From positions 1 through 14,775 of the forward strand of contig NZ_SRZM01000119.1 in the NCBI RefSeq assembly GCF_019402445.1: DNA of 14,775 nucleotides. Direction: 5' to 3'. The translations under genes and the position numbers were made by a program. Source of the stretch: Brachyspira pilosicoli (GTDB lineage: Bacteria > Spirochaetota > Brachyspiria > Brachyspirales > Brachyspiraceae). The number at the start of each line of letters is the position of its first letter. Position 1 is the stretch's first letter. The notes beneath the pieces are model-generated. The model saw only the letters and a list, made by a program, of their open reading frames with translations, was not told where the DNA came from and did not search any database. Below are positions 5,845-12,018 of the stretch, piece by piece.

Positions 5845-8800
5845 ATGGCAGAAAAATTAAAAAAGAAAGATATTAAAGAAAATAACGAAAAATCTGATAC
5901 CCTTTTAGATTATAGCAACAATGAGGAAGATAATACTAATTTTAACATAAAAGATGTAAAAATAATAAACGATGAAAGGCAAAACTGGCTCTACTACACG
6001 CGTGCACCTCTAATGGATAATTATAGAGATAATTTATATAGAGAATATTTCAGTATATCAGTATTATTGTCATTACGCGGTGAAGGAAATGAAAAGAGTT
6101 TAGGGCTTTCACTTAAACTTATAGACATAGAGAAAAAAAAGCAATTAAGAATCGTAGAGCTTGAGAGTTTTTTATTTTCTTGCGTTACAGGCGATAAACA
6201 AAAAATAGAAGATGAAGAATATAGAATAGAATTAGAGGATTTTGGCAGAGGAGAAGCTAAACTAATAAGGTTTTTAAACAACTTATATGCTGATGCTTTA
6301 CAAAATCAAGAAAACGGCAAATTGTGGTTCAAAGATTATAATGCTTATCAATGTTTAACGATGCTTAAAGAAGTAGCCAATATTAGATTAGAAAGCAAGG
6401 TTATAACATTCAGTGATGAAGTATTAAATATTATTATAGAAACATACTACAATGAAAACAAAGATTTAATATTGGATATAAATATAAAAGATGTAGAGCT
6501 TAACAAGGTTTATACATTTGGAGAGAATTGCGATTATATACTCTACAAAGATATTTTTTATGAAACTAATCCATCATACCCAAAGATAAAAAAACACATA
6601 TTTAAAAAGCCTATAACTGTTAATAGAGCATATATTAAAGATTTTTGTTCAAGGGTGCTTCCAAACTTAAAAAAAGATTTCCATATAGAACTTCCTGAAA
6701 ACATAAAAGAAAATGAAATATTAGCATTCCCTGCACAGGCATTATTATTCTTGGACTATGATGGAAGCAATGTATTTTCTACTATAAAATTCAAATATGG
6801 TTCTTTTACGGTTGATCCTTATACTAATAAATTTACAAGCAGCAATATGTTTGATAATGAGGTAAATGAAATATATAGAGATAAAGAAAAAGAGGAATAT
6901 TTTTGTAATACTTTATCTAAATATTTGGATAAGGTTGGAGATTATACTTTTGCTTCATCAGATGATGAGAAGATATTTTATTTATGCTATAAAATTTTAC
7001 CTATGCTTCAGGATAAAGGCTGGACTTGTTTTTACAGTGAATCTTTCAAATCTCTTAAACTAAATGTAAAACCTCTTAAAATGAAAGTATCACTCACTAA
7101 AGACATTAACTTCTTTGAGATTAATTTTTCATTTGAAGGAGTTAAAGAGATACATGATTTATCAGATATTATAAAAGCGGTAAAAGTAGAAAACAAAGAA
7201 TATATAAGGCTTCAAAATGGTTCATTTGTGCCAATAGATTTAGAGGTTATTGATTATATAGCTAAAATGCTTAAAGATAACCCTATAGAAAATGATGAAG
7301 ATAATAGATACTTACTTCCAATGTTTAGTGCTCCATACTTTGCTGATATGCTTGAAAAACATAGCGGTATAGAATTAGATTTAGATGATAGTGCAATAGA
7401 AACAATATCAAATATAAAAAGAGTTGATTATGATGAAGAGCCTCCAAAAAACATAGTAGGAGAGTTTAGAAATTATCAGCTTATAGGATATAAATGGCTT
7501 AGAAAACTTGCAGATATGTCATTAAACGGCATACTTGCAGATGATATGGGTCTTGGAAAAAGTTTTCAGACTATAGCAACAATATTAAAAGAAAAAGAAA
7601 ACGGAGAGAAACTCACTTCTTTAATAATAGCACCAACTTCATGCGTTGCCAACTGGTATTATGAAATAAAAAAGTTTGCTCCATCTCTTGAAGCAATAGT
7701 TTTAACAGGAAGCTTAAAATCAAGAATGAAAAAGATTAGGGCTGTGAGCAATTATGATGTAGCTATAATATCCTACTCTACTTTAAGAAGAGATGTAAAA
7801 GCACTTAGCGAAAATGAGTTTAATTATGTGATACTAGATGAAGCACAGCATATAAAAAACGCCAATACACAAAATGCAAAAACAGTAAAAAGCCTAAAAT
7901 CATTAAAAAGACTCGCATTAAGCGGTACGCCTATAGAAAACAGCATAAGTGAAATGTGGTCTATGTTTGATTTTTTAATGCCGGGTTTTTTGGGCAAACA
8001 TAAAGACTTTATTGAAGATTATGAAGCTCCTATTTTATCAGGCTTAGAAACTTCAAATGAGGCTTTAGATAATCTTAAAACAAGAATAGCACCTTTTATA
8101 TTAAGAAGACTTAAAACAGATGTACTTAAAGATTTGCCTCCAAAACACACAGTTGTAAATTACTGCGATTTAACTAAAGACCAAAAAGAGCTTTATATGT
8201 CAATACTTGAAGCTGCAAGAATAGAGATATTTGAAACGGTAAAAAGAAAAGGTTTTGCTCAATCTCATATAGAAATATTTTCAGCTCTCACAAGGCTAAG
8301 ACAAGTTTGCTGCCATCCAAGACTAATGCATCAAGATTTAAGAGGAGAGAGTCATACAAGCGGTAAGTTTAATATGTTTATAGAGATGATTAGAGAGGCT
8401 ATATCAGGCGGGCATAGCGTATTAGTATTTAGCTCTTTTACAAGAATGCTTAATATTATGAGAGATGCGTTTAACAAGCTCAATATAAATTATCTTTATT
8501 TAGACGGCACCACAAAAAACAGAATGGATTTAGTGCATAGATTTAATGCAGGAGAAGCTCCTATATTTTTACTTAGCCTAAAAGCAGCAGGCACAGGACT
8601 AACCCTCACACAGGCAGACACAGTTATACATTATGATTTATGGTGGAATCCTGCAGTTGAAGACCAGGCCACAGACAGAGCATATAGAATAGGTCAAAAA
8701 AGAGTGGTAACTAATTATAAACTAGTAACAAGAGGCACAATAGAAGAGAAGATTTTAGAGCTTCAAAACAAAAAAAGAGTGCTTATAGATACAGTAGTAG

Positions 8801-8862
8801 GCGATTCAATGGGTGATATTAATAAACTAAGCTGGGACGAAGTGAAGAATCTTATTAATTAG
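5845..8862 (+). CDS. SNF2-family DEAD-like helicase/ATPase
   Basis: This 1005-residue cytoplasmic superfamily 2 ATPase remodels or translocates along double-stranded DNA or nucleoprotein complexes at ATP cost. The C-terminal half carries the full motor: motif I GILADDMGLGKS at residues 562-573, Ia LIIAPTSCVANW, motif II DEAQ at 665-668, motif III SGTPIEN from 693, motif IV HSVLVFSS from 857, motif V AAGTGLTL and motif VI DRAYRIGQ from 944. The WWNP block typical of SNF2 proteins is present. The N-terminal 530 or so residues are charged and match no domain I can name with certainty, though bacterial SNF2 proteins of this size often carry an SNF2-associated domain there. No zinc finger or nuclease motif was seen. 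It appears monocistronic. The DEAQ box and length differ from RapA. Its specific role (repair, transcription recycling or defence) cannot be decided from the sequence. Confidence 0.93.
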   Translation: MAEKLKKKDIKENNEKSDTLLDYSNNEEDNTNFNIKDVKIINDERQNWLYYTRAPLMDNYRDNLYREYFSISVLLSLRGEGNEKSLGLSLKLIDIEKKKQLRIVELESFLFSCVTGDKQKIEDEEYRIELEDFGRGEAKLIRFLNNLYADALQNQENGKLWFKDYNAYQCLTMLKEVANIRLESKVITFSDEVLNIIIETYYNENKDLILDINIKDVELNKVYTFGENCDYILYKDIFYETNPSYPKIKKHIFKKPITVNRAYIKDFCSRVLPNLKKDFHIELPENIKENEILAFPAQALLFLDYDGSNVFSTIKFKYGSFTVDPYTNKFTSSNMFDNEVNEIYRDKEKEEYFCNTLSKYLDKVGDYTFASSDDEKIFYLCYKILPMLQDKGWTCFYSESFKSLKLNVKPLKMKVSLTKDINFFEINFSFEGVKEIHDLSDIIKAVKVENKEYIRLQNGSFVPIDLEVIDYIAKMLKDNPIENDEDNRYLLPMFSAPYFADMLEKHSGIELDLDDSAIETISNIKRVDYDEEPPKNIVGEFRNYQLIGYKWLRKLADMSLNGILADDMGLGKSFQTIATILKEKENGEKLTSLIIAPTSCVANWYYEIKKFAPSLEAIVLTGSLKSRMKKIRAVSNYDVAIISYSTLRRDVKALSENEFNYVILDEAQHIKNANTQNAKTVKSLKSLKRLALSGTPIENSISEMWSMFDFLMPGFLGKHKDFIEDYEAPILSGLETSNEALDNLKTRIAPFILRRLKTDVLKDLPPKHTVVNYCDLTKDQKELYMSILEAARIEIFETVKRKGFAQSHIEIFSALTRLRQVCCHPRLMHQDLRGESHTSGKFNMFIEMIREAISGGHSVLVFSSFTRMLNIMRDAFNKLNINYLYLDGTTKNRMDLVHRFNAGEAPIFLLSLKAAGTGLTLTQADTVIHYDLWWNPAVEDQATDRAYRIGQKRVVTNYKLVTRGTIEEKILELQNKKRVLIDTVVGDSMGDINKLSWDEVKNLIN

Positions 8863-8883
8863 AATTTTATTTTTATTATAATG

Positions 8884-8896
8884 CTAATAATATTAG
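8884..8896. repeat. Short palindrome between helicase and TA-like cassette
   Basis: CTAATA and TATTAG form six-base arms around a single A. The element is 22 bases past the helicase stop, is followed by TTTT, and is 8 bases upstream of the cassette's -35. It could be an operator for the downstream pair or a remnant terminator stem, though the one-base loop cannot fold well as RNA. Chance is also possible. Confidence 0.3.
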
Positions 8897-8904
8897 TTTT
8901 ATGA

Positions 8905-8933
8905 TTGATTATTATTAATTATTGTATTATATT
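8905..8933 (+). promoter_or_regulatory. Sigma70-type promoter for the Panacea cassette
   Basis: TTGATT (8905-8910) and TATATT (8928-8933) are 17 bases apart. The predicted start near 8940 gives a leader of about 29 bases before ATG 8969, so the two-gene cassette can be expressed independently of the helicase gene. Confidence 0.55.
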
Positions 8934-8968
8934 TAATATATTAAAAATAATTTTTAATGGAGTGTTGT

Positions 8969-9409
8969 ATGTGCAAAGCATTAGATTTAGCTGAATATAT
9001 AATAGGTTTAATACCTGTAGATAATTTAAAATTACAAAAGTTATTGTATTATTGTCAAGGTATTCATTTAGCTAGAAAAGACACTACTATTTTTGATGAT
9101 GAAATAGAAGCATTACAATATGGACCTGTTGTAATTAATGTTTATAATGAATATAAAAGTCATGGGCTTGATATTATATGTCTTGATAACATTAATGATA
9201 AAAATACTTGCATATCTAAAGAAGATGAAAGAGAAACTATTGATATGGTTCTTGAACATTATGGCGATTTAAGCGGTTTAGAATTGGTTACTAAAACACA
9301 TTCAGAAACTCCTTGGAAAACAGCATATAATAATAACTATGATAATATAATTACTATAGATTCTATGAAAGATTATTTTAAAAAGACAATAGAATTCGAT
9401 AATGAATAA
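8969..9409 (+). CDS. Panacea-domain (DUF4065, SocA-like) putative antitoxin
   Basis: The 146-residue protein is a single Panacea domain (DUF4065). The family includes the Caulobacter proteolytic adaptor SocA and a large set of antitoxins (PanA) that neutralise structurally unrelated toxins encoded next to them. The hallmark LKLQKLLYYCQG is at residues 20-31, the second block EALQYGPVVINVYNEYK at 47-63, and the third block THSETPW at 110-116. No helix-turn-helix is attached, so self-regulation by this protein alone is not obvious. ATG 8969 is chosen because GGAG (8959-8962) lies six bases before it; an upstream in-frame ATG at 8957 overlaps that site and would add only MECC. The next gene begins three bases after its stop. 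The family assignment is firm; the antitoxin role is inferred from family and layout. Confidence 0.88.
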   Translation: MCKALDLAEYIIGLIPVDNLKLQKLLYYCQGIHLARKDTTIFDDEIEALQYGPVVINVYNEYKSHGLDIICLDNINDKNTCISKEDERETIDMVLEHYGDLSGLELVTKTHSETPWKTAYNNNYDNIITIDSMKDYFKKTIEFDNE

Positions 9410-9412
9410 ACC

Positions 9413-9790
9413 ATGAAAGAAAAGAATAAAAATAATATAAAAATCAAAGAAAAACTAAAAACTCCAAAAATTGTTGAAAAAATAGATTATAAATATATTT
9501 GTTTACAACATTGTAATATTGATGATAAAATAAAAGGTAGAGAAAAGGATATCTTAAAAACTTTAAAAGATTTTTCATCTAATGAAAAATTACAATCAAG
9601 AAATATTCACCCTCTTAATAAAGATGATAAATTAAAACATTATTTTCAAATATTAAAAATGTATGAATCTGATAAACTATATAGTGTAGATATTGAAGGA
9701 AGAAATTCAAAATTTAGAATGCTTTTTTGTAAATCTAAAATAGATAGAGTATATAAAATATTATCATTATGTACAGATGAAACCCATTAA
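9413..9790 (+). CDS. Putative toxin partner of the Panacea protein (possible RelE-like fold)
   Basis: I do not recognise a named family. The 125-residue, lysine-rich protein starts with about 23 mostly basic and polar residues, then YKYICLQHC (strand-like), a helix-like DDKIKGREKDILKTLKDF at 37-54, and a C-terminal block at 88-125 containing KLYSVDIEG, then KFRMLFC, then VYKILSLC and the final ETH. This strand order, with an Arg in the middle strand (Arg102) and a basic or His end (His125), resembles RelE/HigB-type mRNA interferases, which act on ribosome-bound mRNA. The resemblance is judged by eye and is not proof. The gene follows the Panacea gene by three bases with no Shine-Dalgarno of its own, which points to translational coupling. 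Antitoxin-first order suits a type II toxin-antitoxin unit. Alternatively it is an uncharacterised cassette protein that is not toxic. Confidence 0.65.
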   Translation: MKEKNKNNIKIKEKLKTPKIVEKIDYKYICLQHCNIDDKIKGREKDILKTLKDFSSNEKLQSRNIHPLNKDDKLKHYFQILKMYESDKLYSVDIEGRNSKFRMLFCKSKIDRVYKILSLCTDETH

Positions 9791-9824
9791 ATATAATAAG
9801 TTATAGTTACAATATTATATATAC

Positions 9825-9846
9825 TATATTTTAATATATTTTTTTT
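9825..9846 (+). terminator. Weak A/T-only hairpin with T8 tract after the cassette
   Basis: TATATT (9825-9830) and AATATA (9833-9838) can pair around a very small loop, probably opening to a five-base stem with a TTTA loop. Eight T residues follow (9839-9846). It lies 34 bases after the stop at 9790. The U-tract is convincing but the stem has no G-C pair, so efficiency is doubtful. Confidence 0.35.
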
Positions 9847-9862
9847 ATAATTGGAAAATTAA

Positions 9863-9923
9863 AATAATTCTAAGAAATAAAGAATTATTAGATAATATTT
9901 ATTATTATAAAATAAATATTATC
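9863..9923 (-). terminator. Two tandem A/T-rich hairpins at the end of the DUF554 operon
   Basis: The first stem pairs 9911-9923 with 9891-9903: a perfect 13-base inverted repeat around a 7-base loop, with the stop codon of the 373-residue protein (9921-9919) inside it. The second pairs 9881-9889 with 9863-9871: nine bases around a 9-base loop, followed leftward by TTAATTTT. Together they probably end or protect the leftward transcript. The U-tract is imperfect. Confidence 0.45.
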
Positions 9924-11040
9924 CATTATTAAACTTCTTTATCTTCTCTATCCAAGATTTATATTCTTCGTCTGTAATATCGTCTAATATATTAACATAT
10001 GGGTTTAACTTCTGATGAAGCTTTGTAAAATAACTATTATCCCACTTTATAGGCTTAGTCCACATGCCTTCACTGTCCATTATAATAATAGGAGTGCCTT
10101 CAATTTGCGGTATATCCTCTGGAGAAATATCGCTATGCAAAATATTATCCAAATCAAGCTCTCCATTATCATCTTCTATTTTGTACGAACCGTCACTTTG
10201 TAAAGCATATATTGTATAGTATTGCTGATGAGCTGTTGTTTCAATAATCTCTTGAGAATATTCTTCACCTCTTGCCACTTTATAAACCAAGTCATTATAC
10301 TCAAAATTGTCTATTCCATATCTCTTTAATAACTTTTTATTGTAAATCTCATTTTCAAGAAGCGTAATTAAATGAAAGCAATTATTAGTGTCAGCAGTTT
10401 CAATAAAAAATCCTCTCTCAACTTTTGGAGAAAGTACAAGTATTTTTGTTTTTAATGAAGCATCAATTCCAACATGTAAATATCTCATACTAGGAATATA
10501 AGTTTCTATATACTCTATATATTCAGTAGGCTCTAAACTTCTAAAATACTCACGGAGATTAAGATTGCCGCATGTTAAAGTCATAATTGCAGGTATCATA
10601 GTATCAATGCCAGTAAAAGCAGCAAGTGCCTCATAATCTATTCTATACATTATATCAATATCTAAATTCTCTATATCATCAGTTGTTAAATCATCTTCAT
10701 CTATGTTGTATGCTAAGGCAGCGTCATTTATATATTTGCAGGCATAATAAATATTTTTGTAAAATAAATCTATTATTCTTTTGCCAATCTCTTCATCAAT
10801 ATTATCATCATGATAAAATGAATGTGCAATAAAATTAGAAACACTAAAAGATTTTAATATATCCATATCATTAAGTGAAAGAGAAAGCTCTTTACATATT
10901 TTAGGCATATCATCAGAATGCTCTAATTCTTTTAATTTTAAAAACTTTTCATTTTTTTTAATTAATTTTGTATCTTGAACTTCATCTATATTTGACTTTT
11001 CTTTAGCATATTCCAAATAATCTTTTAAAATAGTATTCAT
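9919..11040 (-). CDS. Uncharacterised acidic 373-residue protein
   Basis: I do not recognise a family. The protein is rich in Asp, Glu, Ile and Tyr, with no signal peptide or membrane segment, so it is probably cytoplasmic. The N-terminal part is helical and charged. An acidic stretch near residues 110-130 (IDEDDLTTDDIENLDIDIMY) is followed by a mixed alpha/beta region with SMRYLHVGIDASLKTKILVLSP near residue 190. The C-terminal third alternates beta-like and acidic stretches (YTIYALQSDGSYKIEDDNGELDLDN, EGTPIIIMDSEGMWTKPIKW) and ends in a lysine-rich helix. A good AGGA lies six bases before ATG 11040. It follows the DUF554 gene by 38 bases, so the two are probably co-transcribed. The long intact frame and usual codon use argue for a real gene. 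No catalytic motif could be identified. Confidence 0.75.
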   Translation of the reverse strand: MNTILKDYLEYAKEKSNIDEVQDTKLIKKNEKFLKLKELEHSDDMPKICKELSLSLNDMDILKSFSVSNFIAHSFYHDDNIDEEIGKRIIDLFYKNIYYACKYINDAALAYNIDEDDLTTDDIENLDIDIMYRIDYEALAAFTGIDTMIPAIMTLTCGNLNLREYFRSLEPTEYIEYIETYIPSMRYLHVGIDASLKTKILVLSPKVERGFFIETADTNNCFHLITLLENEIYNKKLLKRYGIDNFEYNDLVYKVARGEEYSQEIIETTAHQQYYTIYALQSDGSYKIEDDNGELDLDNILHSDISPEDIPQIEGTPIIIMDSEGMWTKPIKWDNSYFTKLHQKLNPYVNILDDITDEEYKSWIEKIKKFNNG

Positions 11041-11078
11041 AAATAATCCTAGTAAAAAATGGTAATATTTTAATTATA

Positions 11079-11777
11079 TCATAAAAAAGAAATATATGGT
11101 ATAACTAACACCAAAAAAATAGCATAAATCAAAGCAGGCAAAAAATCCCCAGTTTTAATTTTTGTGATATTTAAAAGATTAAGCCCTATCATCATAACAG
11201 TAGCACCTCCAACAGCAGAAACCTCATTAAGCATAGTTTGAGAAACATAAGGCTCTAAAAAAGAAGAAAGCAAAGTTAAAGCTCCCTGATAAACAAATAT
11301 ACTAATCACAGAAAAAGCAACCCCTATACCATAAACTGTTGTCATAAATATAGCAACAAAACCGTCTATCACACTCTTAGTAAATATTAAATCATAATTG
11401 CCGTTAGTACCCGCCTGAAAAGAACCTACTATCGCCATAGAACCAGAACAAAAAAGTATTGATGATGTTAAAAAACCTAAACTAAAATTCCCCACATTAT
11501 CTTTAAATGAAAAAGTCTTTTTTATAATTTTACCAAAAGATTCAATTTTCTCTTCTATAGAAAGCATAGTACCCGTAAGCCCTCCAAGCATAATAGATAT
11601 AGCAAATATAAGTATATGCTCAGTAATAATAGCCATAGAAATACCTATAGTTAAAGATATAATACCTGCAGAAATAAATACAACTCTCTCATATTTTTTT
11701 GATAAATTATTTTTAAATATTATTCCAACAATAGAACCAATAAAAACAGTAATCATATTAACAAATACAGCCAACAT
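11079..11777 (-). CDS. DUF554 family integral membrane protein
   Basis: The 232-residue protein is a multi-pass inner-membrane protein of the DUF554 family (YdfK-like), a group with no established transport substrate. About seven hydrophobic segments can be seen. The family signatures include the N-terminal VNMITVFIGSIVGIIFKNNLS, GGLTGTMLSIEEKIE near residue 85, the conserved FCSGSMAIVGSFQAGTNG near residue 110, IFTKSVIDGFVAI, and AVGGATVMMIGLNLL near the C-terminus. The length is typical and complete. GAGGA lies seven bases before ATG 11777, a strong site. The gene is upstream of the 373-residue protein on the same strand. Small-molecule transport is often guessed for the family but is not shown here. 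Confidence 0.9.
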   Translation of the reverse strand: MLAVFVNMITVFIGSIVGIIFKNNLSKKYERVVFISAGIISLTIGISMAIITEHILIFAISIMLGGLTGTMLSIEEKIESFGKIIKKTFSFKDNVGNFSLGFLTSSILFCSGSMAIVGSFQAGTNGNYDLIFTKSVIDGFVAIFMTTVYGIGVAFSVISIFVYQGALTLLSSFLEPYVSQTMLNEVSAVGGATVMMIGLNLLNITKIKTGDFLPALIYAIFLVLVIPYISFL

Positions 11778-11886
11778 ATTTTTATCCTCATAAAAAATAA
11801 TAAATTAATATACACTAATAAATTCATAAGTTTCTTAAAAAATTGTACTTTTGCAAATCATACTAAATATTCAAAAAGTTTTCGTT

Positions 11887-11914
11887 ACAATAAAAATCTA
11901 ATATAAGTTTTCAA
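11887..11914 (-). promoter_or_regulatory. Weak promoter candidate upstream of the DUF554 gene
   Basis: On the minus strand, TTGAAA (11914-11909) and TATTGT (11892-11887) are 16 bases apart. They would give a leader of roughly 100 bases. The -10 is poor and the rest of 11778-11956 shows no better pair, so this is only the best visible candidate. AAGTTTTC occurs twice here (11877-11884 and 11905-11912), probably by chance. Confidence 0.25.
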
Positions 11915-11956
11915 AAAAATACAGATTTAACAAAATACAATTCTTTAGCATATACA

Positions 11957-11997
11957 AATAAAAAAGGGCTCAACTTAATATTTAAGTTAAACCCTTT
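11957..11997 (-). terminator. Intrinsic terminator of the alpha-glucan phosphorylase gene
   Basis: The outer stem GGG/CCC (11966-11968 with 11992-11994) is extended by A/T pairs. A three-base CTC/AAA internal loop follows, then a perfect inner stem AACTTAA/TTAAGTT (11972-11978 with 11982-11988) with a TAT loop. Read leftward, the hairpin is followed by a T-rich tract (11965-11957). It begins 21 bases after the phosphorylase stop. Confidence 0.82.
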
Positions 11998-12018
11998 GAT
12001 ATCTAAATCAAAATAATA

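Noticed and set aside
6021..6281. 86-codon minus-strand frame inside the helicase gene
   Set aside because: Shadow of the SNF2 gene with Ser/Leu-rich composition and no ribosome-binding site.
6866..7063. 65-codon plus-strand frame within the helicase gene
   Set aside because: Out-of-frame shadow inside an uninterrupted long gene; not a frameshift, as the main frame continues unbroken.
5845..8862. RapA (RNA polymerase recycling) or DISARM-type DrmD as names for the helicase
   Set aside because: The RapA-specific N-terminal regions are not evident, and no methyltransferase or other defence gene is adjacent; only the SNF2 family level is supported.
10015..10832. Plus-strand frames of 62 and 68 codons over the 373-residue gene
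   Set aside because: Antisense shadows; the minus-strand frame has a good ribosome-binding site and a continuous acidic protein.
11073..11078. TATAAT on the minus strand between the DUF554 and 373-residue genes
   Set aside because: The sequence 17 bases upstream does not resemble TTGACA, and co-transcription from the DUF554 gene is simpler.
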